Shown here: positions 34,509-46,330 of the stretch, in pieces
Layout of the letters: each line of letters opens with the position of its first letter
Position numbering within the stretch: position 1 is the stretch's first letter
DNA from: Plantago major
Lineage: Eukaryota > Streptophyta > Magnoliopsida > Lamiales > Plantaginaceae
Direction of reading: 5' to 3'
DNA length: 64,000 nucleotides
NCBI GenBank assembly: GCA_026545765.1
Contig: CM048841.1
Location: 102,629,352 to 102,693,351 of the forward strand
Translations under genes and position numbers: made by a program
Notes under the pieces: generated by a model
Told to the model about the DNA's origin: nothing
Database searches by the model: none
What the model saw: only the letters and a program-made list of their open reading frames with translations

Positions 34509-35874
34509 CATTAAAACCTCTATAAATTAATAATGTTGGGACCGGGATATTTTATTAATTTAACGAGATATTATTATATCGATAAAGTAATAATTTATTA
34601 ATTTAAAGAGATTTTACGTATGACCTTTAAATTTCCAAGTTCAATATACTAGTTACAGTGTATACTAGTTAGAGATGAAAAATAAATTAGAAAAATAAGT
34701 TTCAATTAACATTTTATGAATTCACATTCACAAATTAATTGAATTTGTCAAGTTCATTGTTTTTGAATAAGTAAAAAGTTAGTTCATCGTACCAAAAAGT
34801 TCGTCCATGGTACCAACGTAGTACATTAAACATGGTTAGAAATTGATCACTATAAAATGACCATTGAAAAATTTTAAAATCACATCAACTATGGCTCCTA
34901 ATCTGAAAGGTGTTCAAAAATCAACCATGACCAATCAACAACGAAAACTGTTATGCGAGTATAAGAGAGATCACCAAGGATGCACTCAATAAGATTTGGT
35001 ACAGTGGGTTGACAAAACTTTCAATTTGAAAGTTAGTCGATGAACAATATCAAACACTCTCAAGCGATCATCAGAGTTCCTATAAGCTGACTTTGACAAA
35101 GGTGGATCTTCCAAGCGTCACAAACCAGCCAAGTACCCGGACATGGAGAAAGTTGTTTATGAATGGTTTCTCCAACATCAAGAGCGTGTGAATATAACAG
35201 GAGAGCTAATCGTAGAGAAGGCGGTTGAGGCGCTGAAGCTTTTGTATCCCCATGATCCTTCAGAGCATAAACTTTCACAAGGCTGGCTTGAGAAATTCAA
35301 GTTAAGGCATGGTATCAAATCATATCGATGTTTCGGAGAAAGTGGCTCAGTCGACACACATGACATGGAGAAGAAATTGGAGTCTATAAGGGAAAAATTG
35401 ATCAATTTCCTATGAAAGATGTTTTTAATATGGATGAAACTGGTTTGTTTTACAGGTTACAAGCTGACCATTCACTTGCAACAAAACAACTTGAAGGTAG
35501 GAAACAAGACAAGGAAAGGCTTACAATTGTTATTTGTTGCAATGAGGATGGCTCGGAAAAAATTTCTCTATGGATCATTGGTAAGTATGCAAAGCCACGT
35601 TGTTTCAAGAATATCAACATGAATAGCCTAGATTGTGAATACCGTGCCAACAAAAGAGCATGGATGACTGGGTTGCTTTTTGTTATTCACAACAGGAAAG
35701 GCTTACAATTGTTATTCACAACATTTTGTTGCAATACGAGAAGACAACGCCCCAACTCTTTAGTGCAATGGGGAGATTTAAAGATGAACTCAATATAGAT
35801 TTGAAGTTCAACAAAAAACAAGTGACTATAGATTCATTTTTTACTAAACAATCTTAGAATTTTGAAGTGTATCA

Positions 35875-35917
<43 letters not shown>

Positions 35918-36111
35918 AATTTTTTAGTAATTATTAATTTATAGTTTCGTTGGGACCAATATATATACACTGGGGTTTCAAAAAAATTATTATCTTATTA
36001 TTTTATTGATTGGGGTCCAAATTTGTACTGGTCCCAAGTTGGGACTGGACAAATTATTAATTTTATCAAGGTTATTAATTTATCGACTATTAATTTATAG
36101 ATGTTTTACTG
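34509..36111 (+). mobile_element. pogo/Lemi1-like Tc1-mariner element, decayed
   Basis: The left end reads CATTAAAACCTCTATAAATT and the right end, on the minus strand, CAGTAAAACATCTATAAATT; both are flanked by TA. This is close to the known plant Lemi1/pogo terminus. The element contains a broken CENP-B/Tigger-like transposase. An (AT)n tract lies near 35881-35915. Confidence 0.9.
34891..35857 (+). pseudogene. Tigger/pogo-type DDE transposase, internally deleted
   Basis: The ATG at 34891 begins MAPNLKGVQKSTMTNQQRK, an N-terminal helix-turn-helix region interrupted by three stops before 35090. A CENP-B-type HTH follows (35143-35415: EWFLQHQERVNITGELIVEKA, LSQGWLEKFKLRHGIK). The DDE domain starts in another frame with VFNMDETGLFYRL, holding the first catalytic Asp, but breaks off after about 35690, so the second Asp and third acidic residue are absent. 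A C-terminal tail (QVTIDSFFTKQS) ends at 35857. It would have bound and cut the element ends, and is clearly dead. Confidence 0.88.
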
Positions 36112-36756
36112 TACAAGGAATGCTCATCAATTAATCCAAATATAAAAAAACATAAATCTAATCAATAGATAATCAGAAAGTAGCCAAGTAAAACATTCAA
36201 TAAATTTCTAACCAATGCATGAAAAATAAAAAATATATATATCAGATAATCGAGGATAAATCTAACCTAATCGATCATCGAGCTATATATATTTCGCCAT
36301 CGATTGCCGAGGAATTGAGAATCGAAACACAATAGGGAAACTTTAAATTTATAGGATTTGGACCCCTCACCCTCCAACACCATTGTCTGGTAGGGTACTA
36401 AACGGGTCCGAGTATGATTTGGCTTCAAGTCTAACTATTTATTATATGTCGGGTCTATTGCTGGAATACATGCGGAACGGGTTCGGTCTCATATTTAGGG
36501 TCCTATTAGTATCGTGGGTAAGACCCTACACATATATTTAGCATATTCAGTGAGATTTCATGAATACTTATATCGGAAATCCCATCCATCCATGAAAATC
36601 TATATATTGTACTACTATCTAGAGCTACTGACACGAAGGACCTTAAAATATTGATTTGCAACGATGAAGGAATACCATATTATACAACGACCAACATGAT
36701 GTATAAAAAGTGATCGACAAGTTATAAATTCTACTTCGAAGCTCCTATATATGTAG
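36112..36756. other. Intergenic stretch, nothing recognised
   Basis: AT-rich sequence between the pogo element and the helicase remnant. No ORF or repeat terminus was recognised. It may include the 5' part of the Helitron remnant. Confidence 0.4.
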
Positions 36757-37965
36757 AAAACAAAGTTGATTATATGGGATGAAGTTCCTATGACAAATAG
36801 ATTATGCTTCAAAGCACTTGACAGAAGCCTTCGAGATGTTATTAGAGGCCCAGACGGACATCCATCTTCAATATTGCCCTTTGGTGGCAAAGTTGTTGTA
36901 TTTGGCGGTGACTTCAGGCAAATCCTACTTGTCATCCCGAAAGGAAGCAGGCAAGATATTGTCCATGCATCACTTTCATCCTCCAGAGATATATGGAGTC
37001 ATTGTCAAGTTCTAAAACTTACAAAGAATATGCGTTTACAGGTCAGTTCATTGCATCATATCATGGATAATTTCAACTATATTTAATTATTTACTATTTG
37101 GGTTTCATTCTACATTTCAAATATATTTAAATGTTCGCCGATTGGCTTTTGAAGGTCGGTGATGGTGACATAGGAGGGCAAAATGATGGTAAGGTCGACT
37201 TCAGATTGCTTGAGGATATATATACTTATCAGTGATGCAGACAATCCAATTGTTGCAATGGTTAGTAGTACGTATCCTTCACTGATTGATCATATAGGTG
37301 ATGGTCGTTACTTTCAGGACCGAGCCATATTAGCCCCACTAATGAAATTGTTCATGAGATCAATGACTATGTCATGTCATTGTTGCCTGGTGACACCACT
37401 GAGTTCTTGAGTTCTGACTGCATATGTCCAGACGAGGGTGACATAGTCAACCGCGATGATGTTTATTCCACCAAATTCCTTAATACCATCAAGGCTTCTA
37501 GAATTCCCAACCATTTGATCCGTTTGAATGTTGGCTGCCCCATAATGCTATTGCGGAATATAGACCAGTCCGTCGAACTATGTAATGGAACAAGGATGAT
37601 TGTGACTGCTATTGGAAAACATGTCATCGAGGTCAGGATATGATAGCTGGAAAGAATGTTGGATCAAAGGTTTTGATAGCTCGAATGGTTTTGACTCTAT
37701 AACCAAATTTCCCATCAGGTTCCAGAGAAAGCAGTTTCCTATATCAGTTTGCTATGCAATGACTATAAATAAGAGCCAATAACAATCCCTATCGCATGTT
37801 GGCCTGTACCTACCCAGTCCAGTATTCAGCCACGGTCAACTTTATGTTGCTTTCTCAAGAGTCACAAGTAAGAAGGGCTTGAAGGTGTTGATTCTAGATA
37901 AAGAAGGGAAACCAACTGATACAACAATCAACGTTATTTACAAGGAGGTTTTATGTAACTTTTAA
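36757..37965 (+). pseudogene. Helitron PIF1-like helicase remnant (C-terminal part)
   Basis: Conserved helicase blocks appear in order: LIIWDEVPMTNRLCF (Walker B-type, about 36757), FGGKVVVFGGDFRQILLVIP, LTKNMRL, then LLPGDTTEFLSSD, NVGCPIMLLRNID, and finally FSHGQLYVAFSRVTSKKGL, ending at 37965. These are the motifs of the PIF1-family helicase of plant Helitrons, which unwinds DNA during rolling-circle transposition. Walker A and the Rep nuclease are missing, there is a possible intron-like gap at 37050-37150, and several frameshifts are needed. No CTRR end or terminal hairpin was found, so the element limits are unknown. Confidence 0.85.
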
Positions 37966-38625
37966 ACCTTAGTACACTTACGTTTTTGTTAAAACATCAT
38001 GTTTCTTTGTATGAATATTGAGACTTTATCGGTTAATTTTAACTTTCGTAAACATCGATCCAACATTGATACATGAAAAATGAGCTATACTGTGGCGTTT
38101 TCATACAACACAAAGTCTTGGAGCAAACGTGCTTACGAAGTTGAAAATTACAATTATAGTAATTAGTTATAATGTGCACTAATTATCAATGAAAACTAAA
38201 TTAAAATATTTACAATAGTTATTCAAGTATACTCTAAGATAGAACCGTAAATTCTAATTATTCGTGTGTCTTCACTTACTTTTTATCACCATGATTCAAC
38301 ATTAATGATCTCAATCACCAGATATATTTTCTTCCTTTCTGATTCTATGTACTCAGGTGTCTGTCCCTCTTAAGGCATGATTTCATCAGAATGTTGCTTT
38401 AGGCATGTTGATAAACAATATCCATCACAATTTTGGCATTTATGTTCGAGATTACGTACATTCGTGATAACAACAGAACTGCTGCACAAAAACTTCTATT
38501 TCTGTTGCTGATAAGTTCTACGTGAGAGTATTATACGTAAATCCGCAGTAGATCTGCACTCTAATGTGCAGCTTTTACATTAGACTCGACACTATACGGT
38601 GGAGAATGACTTGCTATTGAATGAG

Positions 38626-39971
38626 TCACTGCTTCTCTTGATCAACTTTCTTCCCGATCCAACCAGCAACAATGGGCGTAAGAGCTACAGTAGGAGGGAA
38701 TCTAATTGGCGACGCAGCCTTGTGAGCAGCATATGCCAGCGCAAAAGTTCCAACTTTTTCACCAGTTTCATTTGTCACGATCCCAATCTGCAACAACCGA
38801 ATAATGAGTAACTAATGTCCCAAGCCACAATGCCTGGCTGTATCAGTCATTATACATATTCAAGCTACATGTTCGGAGAAATTGTACCTTCTGTAGAAAT
38901 GCTGGCACATCAACACCAGCACTGATCAGAGCATAACATAGTCCGAATGATATCAATGATAGAGTAATCGACGTTGCTAAATATGCTCCTCCATATTTGG
39001 CTAGGAGCTCCTTTGCTTGGTCTCCCTTTGACTTGTTCTCTTTGGTTTCTTCATTTTCTTCTTTTGAGGAAAATATCTACATTAATCGAAAGGAACGCTA
39101 ATTAGATGGAAGAGCAAGACTCAAACACTACTACGTAAGTCAAGAAATATGTCCCATATGCTTCTCATGAGCAAAACTACAAAAACAACCTCAGCCCGGA
39201 GGAAACTGAACTTCTTGAACCGATTTACCTAAAATCCTATGAGCTACAGGTTACACATATTCATAAACACTTGAAATGTTGAACCTGGTAGCTCGAATTT
39301 TAGCACACCGGAGTGATACTCCTGCATTCCTCTGTGATTTTCATTGTGGATTTGGTCTCTCACATCCCAAAACCCCCCAAAATCATTACTTTTTTGGGGG
39401 GTATACAATTCTTTCATGTTCTGTTCTAAGCTAAAAACATCAAATAGAAGCAACTCTTGGATAATCAACAATCAGCTTGATGATTATAAAGACTCAAACT
39501 AAAAGAAACAGGCATTGAAAATAACTAAACAAATTGCACAAACTGGCAGTAACATATCAACTCACTACATAAACCACTCAAAAATTCAAGATAAAAGTCA
39601 CCAATAGCAAATCAAGACTATATTTTTACTATCCCAGAGCTAGCAAAATCTCAAGATAACTCGAAACTAAACAACAATTCATACAAGACAAAAACCCTTT
39701 TCACCAATTTCCACAAATCGACAAGTTCAACAGAGACAGAGGCAAAGATTACCTTCCAAAGACCAGCTTCAAGGCCATATTTTTTGGTGATTTCTTCAGG
39801 GGTTTTGATTTCTTCTGTTTTCTCCTTGAGAGCTCTTAAACTGAACTTTCTAAGCTTAAAATTGGAGTTGGAAATGGAACCCCATAACTGAGCTTTTTGA
39901 TTTTGTGAATTTGAAGAGAGATTGGATGTGCAGCTGAAACAGTGAACAGGGGTTTGCAGAATGGAGGCCAT
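38626..39971 (-). CDS. Plastid-targeted DUF1279 (FAM210-like) protein, three exons
   Basis: Exons 39971-39753, 39076-38888 and 38787-38626 have GT-AG borders, all in phase 0, and give 189 residues. I start at the ATG at 39971 because the frame upstream offers only TTG. Residues 1 to about 50 are Ser/Asn-rich with few acids, like a chloroplast transit peptide. A charged stretch follows (EEITKKYGLEAGLWK), then the DUF1279 domain: AKELLAKYGGAYLATSITLS, a hydrophobic SFGLCYALISAGVDV segment that probably spans a membrane, and a C-terminal AYAAHKAASPIRFPPTVALT region. No lesions are seen. The biochemical role of plant members is unknown to me; membrane anchoring in plastids is inferred. Confidence 0.93.
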
Positions 39972-41405
39972 TGGTGTCAAGTGTGTGTTTGTCTGTTTAT
40001 CTCTACAAAACGTTTTCTCGTGGGAAGAAATGTTTAACGTTTTCTAGTGGTGGAGAAATGTGTAGAAATCAAGATCCAAGGATGGACATGTAACATAATT
40101 TTCCACCCCTAATTTGGGAATTTTTAACTTTTGTGCTTCTGATCAATGGTAACCCCATTGGCGCGATAATCATAATCAAACCGCACATAATTGAATCACA
40201 CATGTATCATTTGTATGATGCTATTTGTCTTTAAGTCAGAGTGATCACACATTTACTTTCGAAAATGTCCAAAGATTTTATATCATGTGAAAGAATCACC
40301 AAGTTACCCTCTTTATATCGAAGACCTCACAAATTTAATTTTCTCTGTCTTACATTATACTCATGAGAGTGTATGCTTGTTATGTACACTACCATTTACC
40401 TGACTCGCTATTTAGAGGGTGTGGAAGACAGCATCACGATTTACTTTTTATGAATACCGACATCTTCATCGAGCATTGTTGGATGGGAGTAACAATGTAT
40501 TTGGACTAACTATCCACATTTCTAGTGGGTTTGAAAATGATCCATCTGATACCATTTGCAATGACCCGACATGTCAACAATTAACCAATCGGATTCAATC
40601 TTGTATGTCTTCGCATTTATCAATAACAAAGTTGGAGTCCTCACGGATTTACTTTTGAAATTGTTCAAAGGGTCCCATACCATGTGAAAGAATATGTACT
40701 TGATGGGGATGTGTCCCAAAGCAGGTTCCCATCAAGTTCAAAACTAGCTAACTCAGGCTATGTTCTCTTGTAATTTTTAATCGAATCAATTGTAGTCAAA
40801 ATATAACTGCAGAATCAATGTAATCGAATCGAATGAGTTTTCAGTTGAAGAGAACAGAGCCCTAGAAAGTTTATTTTGTAAGGAAAATTGCAAATTAGAC
40901 CTACCTCCAAACACGTTCCAATTGATGCTTAATCCGGTGAGTATGATGCTACATTGATTTCCATTTGACTTGTAAAATAAGTACAAGAATAATAGTTGAA
41001 TATGGTATTTCTAAATCATATGCATTTTTGTATTAAGAATTTCTCAAGTTGCTCAGGAGATAAAAATTTCTTCCGGATTTAATTTTCATAGTTTTATTTG
41101 GATATACTGATACTTTTATAGAACCAACTATTTAAAAACGTTATTCCTACTTGTACATGAATTACGTACTAAATCTAATCCGCTTTTAACTTAATTTCTA
41201 CACCGCTGAATCTAATCCAATCCGTATATTCCATGAAGATGATTCTGACTAGAATTCTAACATCACTCTCTAGGCTCTAGCTCATCAATCTTAATTACCA
41301 AATTCTCTATATATACACCATCAACAGTTAATTAATCACAAAAATCATAAATTCCTACCGTCCTACTTACGTAGTACATAATAACTACTGCGTACGTATA
41401 GGAGA
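39972..41405. other. Divergent intergenic region
   Basis: It separates the DUF1279 gene (minus) from the small-protein gene (plus) and should hold both promoters. A TATA box (CTATATATAC, about 41308) lies about 95 bp before the ATG at 41406. A hAT-like MITE occupies 40756-40861. Otherwise nothing is recognised. Confidence 0.6.
40756..40861. mobile_element. Small TIR MITE, copy 1
   Basis: The ends GGCTATGTTCTCTTGTAA and (inverted) GGCTCTGTTCTCTTCAACTG form imperfect TIRs about 106 bp apart. A second copy with the same ends lies at 43473-43591. The superfamily is uncertain (hAT-like ends); no clear target duplication was found. Confidence 0.6.
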
Positions 41406-41717
41406 ATGACGACCCACGTTAGTTCCAACTCTGAACCTCTACTAGGTGACAACCATGCTAGCCTGAACTCACCAAGTTCCGACTCCCCTTCACCACGTTC
41501 TGACTCCTCTTCACCACGGTACGTATACGTGTCATTAAGGGATATCCTACCTTCTTCAGGCTCTGCAACGTGGGATGAGGACAGCGTCGGAAAGCTCAAG
41601 AATCCACTAGTCAGGAGAGCGACGGAGTTGTACTTGAAACCGAAGCCTAGTGAAGATTCCCCACGCAGGAACGGGCTCGTGTGCGGGGTTTGGAGAAAGA
41701 TTTTCAGGCGTTCATGA
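41406..41717 (+). CDS. Small Ser/Pro-rich protein of unknown function (paralogue 1)
   Basis: An intronless ATG-to-stop frame of 103 residues. Residues 1 to about 38 are Ser/Pro-rich with a SPSSDSPSPRSDSSSPR run, then YVSLRDILP, an acidic spacer, the conserved KNPLVRRATELYLKPKP and a basic C-terminus (VWRKIFRRS). The second and third blocks recur in the gene at 42956 in the same order and spacing, which argues for a real gene family. Short plant proteins with an SL-(R/Q)-(D/E) block and a PLVxxAxxxYL block are known as uncharacterised families. A TATA box lies about 95 bp upstream. No signal peptide or membrane segment is seen. Confidence 0.72.
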   Translation: MTTHVSSNSEPLLGDNHASLNSPSSDSPSPRSDSSSPRYVYVSLRDILPSSGSATWDEDSVGKLKNPLVRRATELYLKPKPSEDSPRRNGLVCGVWRKIFRRS

Positions 41718-42955
41718 TCCTTCTTCTAGATAATTACGTACTAGGATTAATTTCACAGTTTTGGTCTTGATTAGTGTTGTTCGGAAGTAGTTAGGTTAGT
41801 TAATTATGTCCATGCGACAAAGAGAGCAGATATGCAACAAGTTAATTTGCTTATAATTTTACTTTTTTTTTTTTTTGTACTAACTATTTTAAAAGTATAT
41901 AAAAGTATATTGAAGAAAAAAAATTATTCCAATAGTTTGTATTTTCTTAGTTTATCGATTTTAAGATTTCCATAAGCTGACATTATTCGCTTTAGCAGTA
42001 TCAACATTGATATTTTTACCAATTTGCCATGGTAGCATATATATGAATCTATGTTTATTTTCAAAAGGCACTGTTAGAACAGGTTCTAACGTTTGTTATT
42101 ATTAACATTATTCACGACTTTACTACATTAATAAATGGGTTACCAATATTTTTGTAATCTTTTGCTACATCATGTTGATTGATCATCGTGTTGATTGACT
42201 AAAGTACGTATTACACATCGACTCTATGTAACACTAAATTATGAGTTCAATTAGATTACTTTAAAACTAAGCTTGTTACGTGCATGCATAGTTGATCCGA
42301 TAACCATGTTCATGTAATTTATTAAAAATCATCTGGCTTCTATCTACACTATTTAGCAAATCAACTAAGTTATAAATAGGACTTTCATAATGACTTAGAC
42401 TTATAAATGTTAGAATATTACCTATATTTTGTGGTCTATATTGATACTTATTATTTAGTTAAATGTCTAGTAATTTATTTCTATTAAAATTCTCGTTATA
42501 AGTTATGTATGTGTACAACATCAGTACAATATAATACATATAAACATAGGATTCAGAAATTTTATATTCTACTATTATTCTCGTGCTTACTTTTCAGGTA
42601 TAGCATCGTAATCACTGGATTTTAGATTAAGCAAAATTTGGAGCGCGTTTGGGGTAGTAAGGAGCAAAATAAAATATAAAATTAAAGAAAACAAAGGACT
42701 TAAATAGTAGTCGTGGCTAATTGTAGAAGCCCAAGACAATTCACAAAAGAATTTCAACACTAATAACAAATAAATAGATAAAAAAAACTTATCTCAAGTT
42801 CAATATTTCTCTCTCCAAACCAAACCGGACTATAACAAACTCTTTGACCCAAAATTTAATAGCACAATCTTAGTATATCTAGATTCTCATATATCCCAAA
42901 ATTTCTCCCGACTCTCAACTAACCAACTTACTTACTTTAGTTCACGTTAAGCATC
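41718..42955. other. Intergenic region between the two small-protein paralogues
   Basis: AT-rich sequence with a T-run near 41862-41877. No gene, exon or repeat end was recognised. It should contain the promoter of the 42956 gene. Confidence 0.5.
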
Positions 42956-43339
42956 ATGGCATTGTCCAGTAGTTCGTCGCCCAAGACCATGTCGTCAAGC
43001 AGCTCGTCCTCGAACAACCGACTACTATCGAAGACAAATTCCGATTCTTACATATCATTGCAGGAAGTTATGGCGACAATGAACATGGACAGTGCACATC
43101 TACTAGACATGGATCATGTGGTGGAAGTGATCAAGAATCCTCTCGTCAGACAGGCCTCTAAGCTGTACTTGAAGCCAATGCCTGGTGCTTTTCGACGAGA
43201 TTCGTCCAGGTGCCTTATCTTTAACATTTGGGGTAGACTTTCCATGAATTTCATCAAGTTCATTAAGGCGCTCTTTAACTCCGTCCGAAAAGGCAATGCC
43301 CAATGTAATGTTGCCAAGAATGCCATTGTTTTCCCGTGA
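42956..43339 (+). CDS. Small Ser-rich protein of unknown function (paralogue 2)
   Basis: A 127-residue intronless frame with ATG at 42956 in the good context atcATGGC. A serine-rich N-terminus is followed by SYISLQEVMATM, then VIKNPLVRQASKLYLKPMP, matching the gene 1.2 kb upstream on the same strand. The C-terminal third (FNIWGRLSMNFIKFIKALF) is a possible amphipathic helix and is longer than in paralogue 1. A CATATATCC element about 70 bp upstream may be the TATA box. The pair looks like an old tandem duplication. Function unknown. Confidence 0.75.
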   Translation: MALSSSSSPKTMSSSSSSSNNRLLSKTNSDSYISLQEVMATMNMDSAHLLDMDHVVEVIKNPLVRQASKLYLKPMPGAFRRDSSRCLIFNIWGRLSMNFIKFIKALFNSVRKGNAQCNVAKNAIVFP

Positions 43340-43472
43340 AAAGTTTTTTGATTCCAGCTTTAGTAAAGTTCAATAGTTTGACTCGCGGCGGAGTATTCTG
43401 TCTACGCGCAGTTTTAGGGTTTATTAGATGTCGGGATCTATTAATTTGCATATGCAATTAATATACATTTAT

Positions 43473-43591
43473 GGCTCTGTTCTTTTCAACTTAAAACTCA
43501 TTCAGTTTCATTCAGTTCAGTTCTGCTTAGTTATATTTTATACTACAATTCAATTCAGTTCAGTAAATTTCAGTTGAAAAGAATAGAGTCC
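43473..43591. mobile_element. Small TIR MITE, copy 2
   Basis: The ends GGCTCTGTTCTTTTCAACT (43473) and, inverted, GGACTCTATTCTTTTCAACT (ending 43591) are 119 bp apart, with TTCAGTTCAGTT-type inner repeats. Same family as 40756-40861. It lies about 130 bp past the stop of paralogue 2. Confidence 0.65.
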
Positions 43592-44754
43592 ATGTACTGG
43601 GCATCACAGTATTTTTTTTTTTATTAGAATTAGTATCTCTTAATTTTATAGTCTTGATTTTTGTAAGAATTTTATTTGGCTTGTAACAACAATTGAGGTT
43701 GTTAATTAACTATCCTACTCTCAGTAAATTAACCTGCAGTCAAATGTGGTACAGAGCAACAGAATCGGAGAAGTAGTTTTTAGTCAGTTTGTTGACTGAA
43801 TGATGGTGATCAAAGTCTTCTAAGTTTCCATGCCTATTATTCTTTTTATTTTATTAATTAAAATATTATTACTTTGACTCTATTTGAACAATTTATAATT
43901 TTGACTAAGAATTAATTATAAACGAAAAAGAATCTTTAGAAAAGGTAAACAAGAGCAAAAGTGAAATTCATAAATTTCAAACATATAGTACAAGCATTTG
44001 CTAAGTTGAATAAGTTGAAGAATATTTTGAATAAGTGGAATATTATTGAATTTTGAGTAATCATTCGAGTTACATTTATTATCGGAGTTTTCATCCGGCG
44101 GACCATAAACGACAATCTTTCCTATAGTTTGTACATCTTTGCAATGGTTCCACGTGTTTCCGACACTTTCTCTAAATCTTTCCAATTTTAAACTTCTCAA
44201 ACCACAACCTTGAAATCGTATAGGCGTAACAAAGATTACACCGATTTAATGAAACTTCTATCGATACTTAGAACCCTGTTCTTTGATGCGAAAAGTATCG
44301 AAACAACATTTTCTCGACTTCAATTAATAACGAAATCTATAGTTATCCAACAAATTACAAAGTGCATTCCCAACTTTAGAACATTATAATTAACACAATT
44401 GCCAAAAAGAGGCATGAAAAAAGGTTGACCCACATAGAAATATTTCAAAATCAAAACTTGACCAGTATTAGCAATAGAAGAAAAATAGCAAAAAGTATTA
44501 AAAATTACATATTCAAAATCCAAAATCAGGCCTCATTTAATCATCTCCTAGATACGCTACTCCCTTTGTTCAACCATTTCATTAAAGCTCAATTTCCTTT
44601 AGAAAATTACACAATCATGAATCAACTATGTAATTAAATTCCCCTACATTTTTTACTACATAAAAACCCCTTGAGACACCCTCAAACTTCATCAATTTGT
44701 TCCTCTTCTTTCCATTGCTCATCTGTTTATTTGTTCTCCATCCAATTCAAGAAC
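43592..44754. other. Intergenic region and probable promoter of the OVATE-family gene
   Basis: AT-rich. A 94-codon minus-strand frame (44200-43916) has no recognisable domain and biased composition, so I do not call it. CATAAAAACCCC at about 44660 may be the TATA box, about 95 bp before the ATG at 44755. Confidence 0.5.
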
Positions 44755-45201
44755 ATGTCTGGTAGCGCAAAATGGAACATCAAGAAGTTTTTCGCAACCA
44801 AAGCAGGTTGCGGGTGTGGCAAGGCAACTGACGTGGCCGAGCCTCAGCCACAGCCGAAGCCGAGCAAACTCTCCATCACCACCGACTCCTCCTCCTCCAC
44901 CATGACAGACGCGGGCAAGAAGTCCACGTCGTCACGGGAAGCTAGCGAGGTGCCAAAATGCACGAAAATCGGGAACAGCGTGGCGGTGGTGAAGGAGTCG
45001 GAGGACCCGTATGAGGACTTCAGAGAGTCCATGCTGCAGATGATTGTGGAGGAGGAGTTATACGAGCAGGATGAACTCCAGGAGCTTCTAGGGTGCCTTT
45101 TGGAGCTGAATTCGCCTCAGCACCATGAGATTATCGTGTCCGCTTTCGTTGCGATATGCAACGAGGCGCAGAATTGCGATAGCAATGAGTCACAAAGTTA
45201 A
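44755..45201 (+). CDS. OFP: OVATE family protein (transcriptional repressor, OFP6-like)
   Basis: The single-exon frame from the ATG at 44755 gives 148 residues; upstream in-frame sequence has only TTG. The N-terminus is basic with a Cys/Gly-rich KAGCGCGKA, followed by a Ser/Thr-rich linker. The OVATE domain (about residues 80-140) reads SVAVVKESEDPYEDFRESML, then MIVEEELYEQDELQELLGCL and a closing LNSPQHHEIIVSAF. This is the hallmark of plant OVATE family proteins, which repress transcription and interact with TALE homeodomain partners to influence organ shape and cell-wall programmes. The short length and SVAVVKxSxDPYxDFRxSML resemble the OFP6 group. No lesion is seen. Confidence 0.94.
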   Translation: MSGSAKWNIKKFFATKAGCGCGKATDVAEPQPQPKPSKLSITTDSSSSTMTDAGKKSTSSREASEVPKCTKIGNSVAVVKESEDPYEDFRESMLQMIVEEELYEQDELQELLGCLLELNSPQHHEIIVSAFVAICNEAQNCDSNESQS

Positions 45202-45579
45202 TTTTGCGAATAAAATAAATTGAAAGATGGAAATTGAAAAGGGTGATATGTTCTATTGATACGATACGATTGTAATATCAATGTTAAAAAAAAAAAAAGG
45301 AAAGATGTACTATGAAATGAAAGTGAGTTTTTTAATGAGAAATTTGATGCAGTTTTGTTGAATCTTACTGTGGTGGTAATAAGAATCTTGAGGGGTTGGT
45401 TTGGAATTCAATGGCATTTATTTACATTTATTTACTCTGTAAGTTTGTAATGATGGTAAAATTTCAGATGGTGACTTGGGTGTTTCCGGAAGAAAGTTCC
45501 TTGACCCTTTATGCTTTTTTTGGCGAAACTCATTTTAGTGCGTTTGTCCGGTATTGGTAATTTATGGCTAATTTTCAGA
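45202..45579. other. 3' flank of the OVATE gene
   Basis: Probably 3' untranslated sequence: a run of 13 A follows at 45285-45297. No further gene is recognised before the duplicated block begins. Confidence 0.5.
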
Positions 45580-46330
45580 TTAATCCGAAATTCGGATCGG
45601 ATTGATACAATTCCGTACATATCCCTAATGCGCTATTCATGAGCAATCCTAATCCTGATGTGCAAAACCTCTCCCAATAATTGATAAATATTGCGATAAT
45701 AACATTATTCATTACGAATATTCTGTTGCACTTTCTAATTCATCTGAAATTCAGACCGTAGTAATATAATTATACGATCTTGTGCATATCCACAATAATG
45801 TGCTATACACAGGCAATCCTGATGTGGAAAACCACTTCCAGAAATTGATAAATATTGCGATAATTACTTTATTTAATTGTAAATATCGTGTCACACGATG
45901 AGGGTTTAAGCCGTTTAGGGACGATAATGAAAGACATTTTCGACACTTGTTCATACCATGAATTAAAATCACAATTCCCACGCATATTTTAATTCTTGAA
46001 AATATGTTTTAATGTTTATTCGTCGCATTTGTTGCTAGCTTTGATCACGGTCTACTTCTTCTAGAGTGTAATCCACACCATATATAACAAGCTACAAAAC
46101 AATAAAATATAATCTTCTTCATTAGTGAGTGGGGGAGGACGATTGTGGGTAAGATTTAATCCACATCTTGCTCTAATGCATAAAATATTGTGTTGTGGAC
46201 AAGAACAACAACATATGTTACTCGATCGAATAATCAAAAAACAAAATTGAATTTAACATAAAAAAACTCGACCTCTAGTGTAATCTAATAAATCTTTTTA
46301 ATTCAATTTTGTTTAAAATACATACCTAGA
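45580..46330. repeat. Degenerate copy of the duplicated block (no RING gene)
   Basis: Shares ATTGCGATAATAACATTATT, GGGTTTAAGCCGTTTAGGGA and CACTTGTTCATACCATGAAT with the 3' flanks of RING copies B and C, twice over in part, then diverges near 46080 where a RING exon would begin. It is either an older partial duplication or a copy that lost its gene. Confidence 0.7.

Noticed and set aside
43916..44200. A 94-codon minus-strand gene upstream of the OVATE gene.
   Set aside because: No recognisable domain, AT-driven composition, and no paired promoter or homologue in the window.
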